Shown here piece by piece: positions 12,898 to 19,912 of a DNA stretch of 64,000 nt (the stretch's first letter is position 1; each line of letters opens with the position of its first letter). The position numbers and the translations under genes are program-made. Location of the stretch: assembly GCF_947494875.1 (NCBI RefSeq), contig NZ_CANLWM010000003.1:62001-126000 (forward strand). Direction: 5' to 3'. The notes beneath the pieces were generated by a model, which searched no databases, was not told the origin of the DNA, and saw only the letters and a list, made by a program, of their open reading frames with translations. This stretch comes from an uncultured Williamsia sp. GTDB lineage: Bacteria > Actinomycetota > Actinomycetes > Mycobacteriales > Mycobacteriaceae.

Positions 12898-13845
12898 TCA
12901 TGCGGTGAGCAGTCGGCTGAGCTCGGTCAGCCAGGGGATGGCGACCGCGAGCGTGGGCAGCACGAGGATGCCCGCGGCCGCGGTGTACGCGGCGGCCGAC
13001 GGCCACCGCGCGGGGGAGTCGTGGCAGAGGCGACGGACGCGCGTGAGGGTCGTCGGACCGCCGACGGCGAGCGCGCCACGGGGGGCGACGGAGTCGGCGC
13101 AGGCGACGAGGGCGCGGCCCAACGGGGTGGGCCCGGTGGCACGGACGGCGTGGTCGTCGGCGAGGACCTCGACGAGCAGCTGCACGGCGCCGAGCGCCGA
13201 CCGGCTGCGGATGAAACGGGGGAACGCCTCGTGCACGGCGATGAACGCCTCGAGGATCAGGTCGTGGCGGGCCCGCAGGTGCGCGCGTTCGTGGGTGATC
13301 ACGGCCTCGAGCTCGTCGTGGGAGAGCCGGGCGATGACGCCCTCGCTGAGGACGACGCGCTGGCGCAGACCCGGCAGGCAGTAGGCGATCGGTTGCTCGA
13401 CGGCGAGCATCCGGACATCACGGGCCAGCAGCGCGCCGTCGCAGTCGCTGCGGTCGAGCTTGTCGAGCAGGTCGATGAGGGTGCGGTGCGCGGCGCGGCG
13501 CGCTCGCGTGCGGACGCCCACGCGGACGACCGTGTACATCAGTCGGGCGCCGATGAAGAGCGTCAGCAGGAAGACGCCGACGTAGATCGACCACAGGACG
13601 ATGCCCAGGGAGCTGATCTCGTCGAGCGGGTTGGTGGTCGGGCGGCCGTCGGGTCCCGGGACCAGCAGGTTGGCCGCGATGGCCAGTCCGCAGCTGAACG
13701 CCGAGAGGACGGCGGCAACTGCGATGGCCTGCCACAGGGCCATGGCCGCACGCGGGGCGTGAAGCGGCCAGGTGGCACGGGACAGGCGGTCGGGCACGGG
13801 GCCCACGAGGACCAGTGCCATCAGCCCGAACGCCGCGGCGGTCAT
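12898..13845 (-). CDS. M56-family membrane metallopeptidase (BlaR1-like protease domain)
   Basis: A 315-residue polytopic membrane zinc protease of the M56 family. Membrane segments lie at about 1-17, 36-60, 80-105 and near the C-terminus (about 287-307). The zinc site HERAH is at residues 185-189, inside VITHERAHLRARHD. It has no penicillin-binding sensor domain, so unlike staphylococcal BlaR1 it cannot sense beta-lactams through an acylated serine domain. By family knowledge it would cleave or inactivate the BlaI-type repressor encoded just upstream; this is inference. Equivalent to Rv1845c. A 9-bp-stem hairpin lies between blaI and this gene. Confidence 0.88.
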   Translation of the reverse strand: MTAAAFGLMALVLVGPVPDRLSRATWPLHAPRAAMALWQAIAVAAVLSAFSCGLAIAANLLVPGPDGRPTTNPLDEISSLGIVLWSIYVGVFLLTLFIGARLMYTVVRVGVRTRARRAAHRTLIDLLDKLDRSDCDGALLARDVRMLAVEQPIAYCLPGLRQRVVLSEGVIARLSHDELEAVITHERAHLRARHDLILEAFIAVHEAFPRFIRSRSALGAVQLLVEVLADDHAVRATGPTPLGRALVACADSVAPRGALAVGGPTTLTRVRRLCHDSPARWPSAAAYTAAAGILVLPTLAVAIPWLTELSRLLTA

Positions 13846-13940
13846 CGGGTGTCCTCACTGCGGTGTCGAGATCGCGCACGACGCGCGGGGCGGAGGTCGC
13901 GAACGGTCCGGGTCAACGGCCCGAACACGTCCGAGGATAC

Positions 13941-13965
13941 CCGCCGGACGGTCGTGGTCCGGCGG
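13941..13965 (-). terminator. Intercistronic hairpin between blaI and the M56 peptidase gene
   Basis: A perfect 9-bp inverted repeat CCGCCGGAC / GTCCGGCGG with a 7-base loop lies 15 bases past the blaI stop (minus strand) and about 95 bases before the peptidase start. No T-tract. It could be a partial terminator or an mRNA processing/stability element that sets the blaI:peptidase ratio. Confidence 0.5.
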
Positions 13966-13980
13966 TCGCGGACACCGCGG

Positions 13981-14370
13981 TCACGAGCGGTCGGAGTCTC
14001 CACGGGCCGATTCCAACTCGTCGAGGGCGCGGCGCAGTGCGGCCGCCTCGTCGGCGCCGACGCGTCCGACGAACGACACCAGGGCGGCGTGCCGCGACGT
14101 CGACTCGTCGGCCTCGCTGAGGGCGTCGACCATCAGGCTGGCGACGAGGTCCTCGCGGGGATGCGTGGGGGAGTAGCGATGGGCGCGGTCGTCGCGGATC
14201 TGCGTGACGAGGTTCTTCTTCGCCAGCCGCTGGAGAACGGTCATCACGGTGGTGTAGGCGAGGTCGCGGTTCTCCGACAGGGCGGCATGCACCTGCCGCA
14301 CTGTCAGCGCCTCGTCGCTGGACCACAGATTGTCCATCACGGCGCGCTCGAGATCTCCCAAACCGCTCAT
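13981..14370 (-). CDS. blaI: BlaI/MecI/CopY-family transcriptional repressor
   Basis: A 129-residue winged-helix repressor. The segment LGDLERAVMDNLW followed by TVRQVHAALSENRDLAYTTVMTVLQRLAKKNLV is the canonical BlaI DNA-binding domain (about residues 3-65), then RAHRYSP and a helical dimerisation tail. I use the ATG at 14370; the open frame upstream is basic shadow sequence. AAGAAG immediately before the ATG is a close ribosome-binding site. Paired with the M56 peptidase downstream, as Rv1846c-Rv1845c in M. tuberculosis. In mycobacteria BlaI represses blaC, the ATP synthase operon and itself; no beta-lactamase gene is in this window, so targets here are unknown. Confidence 0.92.
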   Translation of the reverse strand: MSGLGDLERAVMDNLWSSDEALTVRQVHAALSENRDLAYTTVMTVLQRLAKKNLVTQIRDDRAHRYSPTHPREDLVASLMVDALSEADESTSRHAALVSFVGRVGADEAAALRRALDELESARGDSDRS

Positions 14371-14510
14371 CTTCTTGACTCTACCGACCGGGCCGGTCCG
14401 TCGCGCTCCCGCCATGCGGCCAGGTTGTCCGACATCACGCGCGCCCGCGGCGCGCGACCCCGGCCGATGCGGGGCGGAAGTGATGGCGGCGTAGCTCTTG
14501 ACCATGAAGG

Positions 14511-14529
14511 TAAGGATAGCCTATCTTCA
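14511..14529 (-). promoter_or_regulatory. Candidate DtxR/IdeR-type iron box
   Basis: The minus-strand 19-mer TGAAGATAGGCTATCCTTA matches 14 of 19 positions of the IdeR/DtxR consensus TTAGGTTAGGCTAACCTAA, including the central TAGGCTA core. It lies about 140 bases from both the blaI start (minus) and the thioesterase start (plus). The match is by eye; no binding is shown. Confidence 0.4.
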
Positions 14530-14587
14530 TCACGTCGGACCGCGTGAGCGTCCTGAGGGCTGCAGAGACCCCCGGTCCACGCCACGG

Positions 14588-14618
14588 CAGGCCCCGCACC
14601 CACCCGGTGCGGGGCCTG
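14588..14618. terminator. Strong GC hairpin in the blaI / paaI intergenic region
   Basis: A perfect 12-bp stem CAGGCCCCGCAC / GTGCGGGGCCTG with a 7-base loop. It ends 44 bases before the thioesterase ATG and no gene precedes it on the plus strand. There is no T-tract. It could end a short untranslated transcript starting near the iron-box-like site, or be a leader structure of the thioesterase mRNA. Confidence 0.5.
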
Positions 14619-14662
14619 TCGGTCTGTCCGGGGCCCGTCGGACCGCTGGTTAGGCTCCGACG

Positions 14663-15079
14663 ATGACCAACTCTCTCGACAGCGACCTGATCGGCGCCGG
14701 CCTCGACAGTCACCTGTCCTTCCGGTGGGACCACGTCAGCGGGGACGGATCCCGGGCGTCGTTCACGGTGGCCCCCGAACACCACCAACCGTTCGGGATC
14801 GTCCACGGCGGCGTCCACTGCGCGCTGGTCGAGAGCCTCGCGAGCATGTCGGCGGCGCAGTGGCTGCAGGACCAGGGGTTGCCGCCACGGGTGGTCGGGG
14901 TCAACAACTCGACCGACTTCCTCAAGGCGGTCAGCGAGGGCGATGTGACCGGGCAGGCCACGCCCATCCACCGGGGCCGGTCGCAGCAGCTCTGGCAGGT
15001 CGACATCACCGACGGCGACGGCCGACTCGTCGCCCAGGGACGCGTGCGGCTGCAGAATCTGGACCAGCCCGGCCGCTGA
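14663..15079 (+). CDS. PaaI-family (hotdog) thioesterase
   Basis: A 138-residue single hotdog-fold acyl-CoA thioesterase of the PaaI/YbdB type. The core HHQPFGIVHGGVHCALVESL is the long helix and preceding strand with the family's conserved H-G-G, followed by VGVNNSTDFLKAVSEGDVTG and a C-terminal strand block. It presumably hydrolyses an aromatic or fatty acyl-CoA in the cytoplasm; substrate unknown. ATG at 14663. It stands alone between the blaI intergenic region and a repeat element that starts 2 bases after its stop. The same family member (Rv1847) sits between blaI and the urease operon in M. tuberculosis, so it is a conserved neighbour rather than a recent arrival. Confidence 0.85.
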   Translation: MTNSLDSDLIGAGLDSHLSFRWDHVSGDGSRASFTVAPEHHQPFGIVHGGVHCALVESLASMSAAQWLQDQGLPPRVVGVNNSTDFLKAVSEGDVTGQATPIHRGRSQQLWQVDITDGDGRLVAQGRVRLQNLDQPGR

Positions 15080-15081
15080 CC

Positions 15082-15143
15082 CGTCTGTTGGCGGCAGGAA
15101 CCACTCGTTGGGCGGTAGGAACCACTCGTCGGGCAGGTGAAAC
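15082..15143. repeat. 21-bp repeat element copy 1, left arm (G-rich orientation)
   Basis: Three adjoining units start at 15082 (20 bp), 15102 (21 bp) and 15123 (21 bp), typified by CACTCGTTGGGCGGTAGGAAC. They begin 2 bases after the paaI stop codon and are in inverted orientation to the array at 15182-15350. A degenerate fourth unit follows. Confidence 0.85.
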
Positions 15144-15181
15144 CGAGTGAGGCGCTGTTGGAGCGGTGAAGCTGCCTCAGC

Positions 15182-15350
15182 GCCCGATGAACAGGCTCCG
15201 ACCGCCCAACGAACGGTTCCGACCGCCCAACGAACGGTTCCAGGCGCCCAACGAACGGCTCCAAGTGCCCAACCAACGGCTCCAAGTGCCCAACGAACGG
15301 CTCCAGCTGCCCAACGAACGGTTCCAGGTGCCCGACGAACGGCGCGGGGT
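15182..15350. repeat. 21-bp repeat element copy 1, right arm (eight units)
   Basis: Units begin at 15182, 15204, 15225, 15246, 15267, 15288, 15309 and 15330; all but the first are exactly 21 bp apart. The typical unit is GCCCAACGAACGGTTCCGACC. It is the reverse complement of the left-arm unit. The period is seven codons, so one frame (15166-15366) reads as a heptad repeat of the PNERFQ type, but I regard that as a by-product. The remaining sequence in the 15080-15456 gap (15367-15456) holds only the ureA leader, with a GGAGGAG ribosome-binding site. Confidence 0.88.
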
Positions 15351-15456
15351 GGCCGACCGACGGTGAGGCGGTCGTGTTCGCCGCGACGAGGTGCCGCGGT
15401 GCGTGGCACGATGACCGACACGATCGGGCGCCGGTCCGCAGCGGAGGAGTGATGCG

Positions 15457-15759
15457 ATGAGGTTGACGCCGCACGAGCAGGAACGGCTGATGATCTCCTA
15501 CGCAGCCGAACTCGCGCGACGTCGCCAGGGTCGCGGCCTGAGGCTGAACCACCCCGAGGCGGTCGCCGTCATCACCGACCACGTCCTCGAGGGCGCCCGC
15601 GACGGGCGGTCGGTGGCGGACCTGATGACGAGCGGACGAAGTGTGCTGGCCCGATCCGACGTCATGGACGGAGTGCCCGAGATGATCCACGACGTCCAGG
15701 TGGAGGCCACCTTCCCCGACGGCACCAAGCTCGTCACCGTCCACGAGCCGATCGCATGA
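15457..15759 (+). CDS. ureA: Urease subunit gamma
   Basis: A 100-residue urease gamma subunit, the smallest structural subunit of the nickel enzyme that hydrolyses urea to ammonia and carbamate. The N-terminus [20 protein letters not shown] and the block [21 protein letters not shown] are diagnostic. Length is exactly typical. ATG at 15457 with a GGAGGAG ribosome-binding site 9 bases upstream. Its stop overlaps the ureB start by 4 bases. It opens the urease operon ureABC-F-G-D, in the same order as Rv1848-Rv1853. The promoter must lie in or after the 21-bp repeat element, which fills most of the space upstream. Confidence 0.98.
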   Translation: MRLTPHEQERLMISYAAELARRRQGRGLRLNHPEAVAVITDHVLEGARDGRSVADLMTSGRSVLARSDVMDGVPEMIHDVQVEATFPDGTKLVTVHEPIA

Positions 15760-16067
15760 TCCCCGGTGAGGTCCTCTGCGACGAGGGCGACATCGAGATC
15801 AACGCAGGCGCACCGGTGACCGAGCTGACCGTGGTCAACGCAGGCGACCGACCGGTCCAGGTCGGGAGCCACTACCACTTCCCGCAGGCCAACGCGGCGT
15901 TGCGATTCGACCGCGACGCTGCCCACGGGCTGCGCCTCGACATCCCGGCCGGCACCGCCGTGCGGTTCGAACCCGGGATCGAGATGTCGGTGTCGCTGAT
16001 CCCGATCGCGGGCGCCCGCGTCGTCCCCGGGCTGTCGCTCGACGCGCCCGGGGAGCTCGACCGATGA
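15756..16067 (+). CDS. ureB: Urease subunit beta
   Basis: A 103-residue urease beta subunit that packs with UreA and UreC in the (alpha-beta-gamma)3 enzyme. Diagnostic segments are [18 protein letters not shown] at the N-terminus, [18 protein letters not shown] in the middle and GTAVRFEPG near the C-terminus. The ATG overlaps the ureA stop by 4 bases and its own stop overlaps ureC by 4 bases, so the three structural subunits should be translationally coupled. Length is typical for stand-alone UreB proteins of actinobacteria. Confidence 0.98.
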   Translation: MIPGEVLCDEGDIEINAGAPVTELTVVNAGDRPVQVGSHYHFPQANAALRFDRDAAHGLRLDIPAGTAVRFEPGIEMSVSLIPIAGARVVPGLSLDAPGELDR

Positions 16068-17785
16068 GTTCGCTGGGTCGCGACCGCTACGCGCAGCTCT
16101 TCGGGCCGACGGTCGGTGACCGGATCCGACTGGCCGACACCGATCTGCTCGTCGAGATCACCGAGGACCGCTGTGGCGGACCGGGGCTCGCCGGCGAGGA
16201 GGCCGTCTTCGGCGGCGGGAAGGTGATCCGCGAGTCGATGGGACAGTCGCGGGCCACCCGCGCCGACGGCACCCCGGACACCGTCATCACCGGCGTCGTC
16301 GTCCTCGACCACTGGGGGATCGTCAAGGCGGATCTCGGGATCCGCGACGGTCGGATCGTCGCGCTGGGCAAGGCCGGCAACCCCGACACCATGGACGGCG
16401 TCCACCCCGACCTCGTCATCGGGCCCAGCACCGAGATCATCGCTGGCAACGGCAAGATCGTCACCGCCGGCGCCATCGACTGCCACGTCCACTTCATCTG
16501 CCCGCAGATCATGGACGAGGCCCTGTCGAACGGGGTCACCACCCTCATCGGCGGCGGCACGGGACCCGCCGAGGGCAGCAAGGCCACCACCGTCACGCCG
16601 GGCGCGTGGCACCTGGCGTCGATGATCGCCGCGACCGACCACTGGCCGCTGAACATCGCGCTGCTGGGCAAGGGCAACACGACCGGCGCCGACGCGATGC
16701 GGGAACAGATCCTCGCCGGCGCGTCGGGGTTCAAGGTGCACGAGGACTGGGGGAGCACTCCCGCGGCCATCGACGCGGCGCTGCGTGTCGCCGACGAGAT
16801 GGGTGTGCAGGTGGCACTGCACTCCGACACCCTGAACGAGGCCGGATACGTCGAGCAGACCCTGGGCGCGATCGCCGGCCGGGGCATCCACGCGTATCAC
16901 ACGGAGGGCGCCGGAGGTGGTCACGCGCCCGACATCATCACCGTCGCAAGCCATCCCAACGTCCTGCCGAGTTCGACGAACCCGACCCGGCCGCACACGG
17001 TGAACACCCTCGACGAGCACCTCGACATGTTGATGGTGTGCCACCACCTCAACCCGAGCGTCCCCGAGGACCTCGCATTCGCCGAGAGTCGGATCCGTCC
17101 GTCGACGATCGCGGCCGAGGACCTGCTGCACGACATGGGTGCCATCTCGATGATCGGCTCGGACGCACAGGCGATGGGCCGCATCGGCGAGGTGGTGCTG
17201 CGGACCTGGCAGACCGCGCACGCGATGAAGGCCCGACGCGGCAGCCTCGAGGGTGACGGCCGCGCGGACAACAACCGCGCGCAGCGCTATGTCGCGAAGT
17301 ACACGATCTGTCCCGCGGTGGCGCATGGTCTCGACCACGAGATCGGCTCGGTCGAGGTGGGCAAGCTGGCCGACCTCGTGCTGTGGGAGCCGGCGTTCTT
17401 CGGGATCCGTCCGCACGTCGTCGTCAAGGGCGGTGCGATCGCATGGGCCGCCATGGGCGACGCCAACGCCTCCATCCCCACGCCGCAGCCGGTGCTGAAC
17501 CGACCGATGTTCGGCGCGGCGCCACCGGTGGCCGCGGCCACGTCGCTGACGTTCGTGGCCCAGCAGGCCCTCGACGACGGTCTCGCCGACCGGCTCGGGG
17601 TGCGGCGTCGTCTCGCCGCGGTGAAGGGTGTCCGATCGATCGGCAAGGCCGACATGCCCCGCAACGACGCGACCCCCGACATCCGCGTCGACCCGGACAC
17701 CTTCACCGTCTCGATCGACGGGGAGGTCTGGACCGAGTCGCCCGCGCAGACCCTGCCGATGGCGCAGCGGTACTTCCTCTTCTGA
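16064..17785 (+). CDS. ureC: Urease subunit alpha (catalytic)
   Basis: A 573-residue catalytic subunit carrying the dinickel site. All ligands are visible: His141 and His143 in [10 protein letters not shown], the lysine to be carbamylated Lys224 in GFKVHEDWG, His253 in ALHSDTLNE, His279 in [13 protein letters not shown] and Asp367 in GSDAQAMGR. The mobile-flap Cys326-His327 lies in [19 protein letters not shown]. The enzyme therefore looks fully functional. The cytoplasmic product releases ammonia, which could link to nitrogen supply and pH resistance. It ends one base into the ureF start (TGATG). Confidence 0.99.
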   Translation: MSSLGRDRYAQLFGPTVGDRIRLADTDLLVEITEDRCGGPGLAGEEAVFGGGKVIRESMGQSRATRADGTPDTVITGVVVLDHWGIVKADLGIRDGRIVALGKAGNPDTMDGVHPDLVIGPSTEIIAGNGKIVTAGAIDCHVHFICPQIMDEALSNGVTTLIGGGTGPAEGSKATTVTPGAWHLASMIAATDHWPLNIALLGKGNTTGADAMREQILAGASGFKVHEDWGSTPAAIDAALRVADEMGVQVALHSDTLNEAGYVEQTLGAIAGRGIHAYHTEGAGGGHAPDIITVASHPNVLPSSTNPTRPHTVNTLDEHLDMLMVCHHLNPSVPEDLAFAESRIRPSTIAAEDLLHDMGAISMIGSDAQAMGRIGEVVLRTWQTAHAMKARRGSLEGDGRADNNRAQRYVAKYTICPAVAHGLDHEIGSVEVGKLADLVLWEPAFFGIRPHVVVKGGAIAWAAMGDANASIPTPQPVLNRPMFGAAPPVAAATSLTFVAQQALDDGLADRLGVRRRLAAVKGVRSIGKADMPRNDATPDIRVDPDTFTVSIDGEVWTESPAQTLPMAQRYFLF

Positions 17786-18441
17786 TGGCAGCCCCCGCGC
17801 CGCCCGACGGCACCCTCGCCATGCTGTTGACCCTCGCCGACTCCCGACTGCCCGTCGGTGGCCACGTCCACTCGGGTGGGGTCGAACAGGCCATCGCCGA
17901 CGGCATCGTCGTCGACGCGGCCGGTCTCGAGACGTACCTGCGGCGCCGCATCGTCACCGGTGCGCTGGTCGCCGCGTCGATCGCCGCCGCGGTCGCCGAC
18001 GGGCGTCTGACGCCCGCGGCCGCCCAGGTCGAGACCGACGCCCGCACACCGTCGTCCGCGGCGCGCGCAGCGTCGCTGGCCCAGGGGCGCGGGATGCTGC
18101 GACTGGCCCGGCGCCGCTGGCCCCACCACGACCTGTCGGGGCACATCCCCCGCACCCACCTCCCGGTGATCGCGGGGACGGTGGGATCGCTGTGCGGGAT
18201 GTCGGGCCGCCACGTCGCCCTGGTGCACGTCTACACGGCGATGACCGGGTCGGCGACAGCCGGGCAGCGGTTGCTCGCCCTCGACCCCGCCGACGTCGCG
18301 ATGATCACCATGGACCTCGCGGCGCTGTGCGAGGAGACCGCGGACGCCGCCGCCCTCGAGCTCGCCGACCTGTCCGACCCGGTGTACGACGTGCTCGCCG
18401 AACGGCACGAGCGCCGCGAGATGCCCCTGTTCGCGTCGTGA
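17785..18441 (+). CDS. ureF: Urease accessory protein UreF
   Basis: A 218-residue urease maturation factor that, with UreD and UreG, forms the complex delivering nickel to apo-urease; UreF acts as the GTPase-gating partner of UreG. Typical features are the N-terminal [27 protein letters not shown], equivalent to the D-P/G-x-H-S-x-G-x-E region of the family, and an all-helical remainder. The ATG at 17785 shares its first base with the ureC stop; the longer open frame upstream is shadow of ureC. 44 bases separate it from ureG. Confidence 0.95.
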   Translation: MAAPAPPDGTLAMLLTLADSRLPVGGHVHSGGVEQAIADGIVVDAAGLETYLRRRIVTGALVAASIAAAVADGRLTPAAAQVETDARTPSSAARAASLAQGRGMLRLARRRWPHHDLSGHIPRTHLPVIAGTVGSLCGMSGRHVALVHVYTAMTGSATAGQRLLALDPADVAMITMDLAALCEETADAAALELADLSDPVYDVLAERHERREMPLFAS

Positions 18442-18493
18442 CCACGACACCCCACCACCGCAGCGCGGTACGCAGAGAAGGACGGTGACACCG

Positions 18494-19171
18494 ATGCCCC
18501 CGCATCTCATCGACGGACAACCCCACAGCCACGCGCCGGACCGCCCGCGACGCACCCGGCAGCCGGGCGAAGCCCTGCGCGTCGGCATCGGCGGGCCCGT
18601 CGGGTCCGGCAAGACGGCGCTCGTGGCCGCGCTGTGTCGCCAGCTGCGCGACGAGCTGTCGGTGGCGGTGCTGACCAACGACATCTACACCACCGAGGAC
18701 GCGGACTTCCTGCGGCGCAACGCAGTTTTGCCCGATGAAAGGATCACCGCCGTGCAGACCGGTGGGTGCCCGCACACCGCCATCCGCGACGACATCACCG
18801 CCAACCTCGACGCCATCGACGATCTCGTCGACCACAACCCGCCACTCGACCTGATACTGGTCGAGTCCGGGGGCGACAACCTCACCGCGACGTTCTCCAC
18901 CGGCCTCATCGACGTCCAGATCTTCGTCATCGACGTCGCCGGCGGTGACAAGGTGCCGCGCAAGGGCGGACCGGGGGTGACGTTCTCGGATCTGTTGGTG
19001 GTCAACAAGACCGACCTCGCGCCGATGGTCGGGGCCGACCTGTCGGTGATGGAACGCGACGCCGCCGCGGTGCGCGGCGAGCGGCCGACCGCGTTGATCT
19101 CGTTGACGGAGGACCCGGCCGCGACCGATGTCCTGGGCTGGGTCCGGCGACAGCTCGCCGAGGTGCGCTGA
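18494..19171 (+). CDS. ureG: Urease accessory GTPase UreG
   Basis: A 225-residue SIMIBI-class GTPase that couples GTP hydrolysis to nickel insertion into urease. The P-loop is [14 protein letters not shown] (about 31-44), the metal-binding Cys-Pro-His motif is at 92-94 in [13 protein letters not shown], and VVNKTDLA is the guanine-specificity motif. Three histidines in the first 13 residues form a short His-containing tail. An in-frame GTG lies 9 bases upstream (18485), but GAAGGA is better spaced for the ATG at 18494. No ureE is present in the operon, so the N-terminal histidines and CPH may be the only local nickel-handling elements. Confidence 0.95.
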   Translation: MPPHLIDGQPHSHAPDRPRRTRQPGEALRVGIGGPVGSGKTALVAALCRQLRDELSVAVLTNDIYTTEDADFLRRNAVLPDERITAVQTGGCPHTAIRDDITANLDAIDDLVDHNPPLDLILVESGGDNLTATFSTGLIDVQIFVIDVAGGDKVPRKGGPGVTFSDLLVVNKTDLAPMVGADLSVMERDAAAVRGERPTALISLTEDPAATDVLGWVRRQLAEVR

Positions 19172-19175
19172 GCGG

Positions 19176-19850
19176 GTGCACACCGTCGTCCACGTGGTCG
19201 CGCGCGCCGGCCGCTCCCCGTGGTCCTGCGCCGTCGGCGGTCTCGCCGTGCGCCGCACCGGCGTCGATGCGCTGCACCTGATCTCGACCGCTGCCACACC
19301 GCTCGGTGGCGATCGCATCGACATCCGTGTCGAGGTCGAGCCGGGAGCCCGGCTGTGGCTCGGCACGGTGGCCGCGACCATCGCGCTGCCCGCCCGGATC
19401 GACCCGCACTCGAGTGCCGGATGGACCGTCGACGTCGCCGACACGGGACGGCTGTGCCTTGCGCCGCAGCCGACCGTCGTCGCCGCGACCGCAGCCCACG
19501 AGACCACCACACGGGTGCGGTTGGCGCGGACCGCCACGGTCGAGATCGACGAGAGTGCACAGATCGGGCGACACGGTGAGACCGGGGGTGCGTGGTCGGG
19601 TCGACTGTGGGTCGACGTCGACGACACCCCGACGCTGCGTCACCGCCTCGAACTGGGCGCGGGGTCAGTGCTCGGCGATCACCACAGCGCCGTCGTCAGC
19701 CGGTTCGCCTACCCCGACGCCGGCGGCGGGGACGTCTCGACGTCGCGCACGGCGACGCGGATGGCCGTGGCCGGCGGCGCCTCGCTCGTCACCGCCTTGG
19801 GACGGACCGTCGCCGACGCGCGATCCGCGGAGGCGACGATCGGGCGCTGA
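19176..19850 (+). CDS. ureD: Urease accessory protein UreD
   Basis: A 224-residue UreD (UreH) protein, the scaffold that joins UreF and UreG to apo-urease and is proposed to channel nickel. It shows the family's beta-rich pattern: HLISTAATPLGGDRIDIRVEVEPGARL near the N-terminus and a central SSAGWTVDVADTG. I choose the GTG at 19176, 4 bases after the ureG stop, because it gives the usual UreD N-terminus; the frame is open further upstream over ureG. It is about 15 residues longer than the M. tuberculosis protein (208, from memory). Last gene of the urease operon, convergent with ndh. Confidence 0.88.
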   Translation: MHTVVHVVARAGRSPWSCAVGGLAVRRTGVDALHLISTAATPLGGDRIDIRVEVEPGARLWLGTVAATIALPARIDPHSSAGWTVDVADTGRLCLAPQPTVVAATAAHETTTRVRLARTATVEIDESAQIGRHGETGGAWSGRLWVDVDDTPTLRHRLELGAGSVLGDHHSAVVSRFAYPDAGGGDVSTSRTATRMAVAGGASLVTALGRTVADARSAEATIGR

Positions 19851-19858
19851 GGGACCGG

Positions 19859-19903
19859 GCGCCGAGAAATGCGGCGTCGAGAAATCCGGCGCCGAGGCAT
19901 GCG
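19859..19903. repeat. Three tandem 15-bp repeats between ureD and ndh
   Basis: Three contiguous 15-mers, GCGCCGAGAAATGCG, GCGTCGAGAAATCCG and GCGCCGAGGCATGCG, begin 8 bases after the ureD stop and end 9 bases before the ndh stop. They occupy almost all of the gap between two convergent genes. No function is evident. Confidence 0.75.
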
Positions 19904-19912
19904 ACGACGGGA

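Noticed and set aside
14504-14653. 50-codon plus-strand frame overlapping the iron-box-like site
   Set aside because: No ribosome-binding site, low-complexity Pro/Arg composition, and it runs through a perfect hairpin.
15182-15350. Repeat array as a CRISPR locus
   Set aside because: Units are contiguous at 21 bp with no unique spacers, the repeats are degenerate and no cas genes are present.
15166-15366. Small protein made of PNERFQ-type heptads
   Set aside because: The frame exists only because the repeat period is 21; the same repeat occurs elsewhere in non-coding position and variation includes many amino-acid changes.
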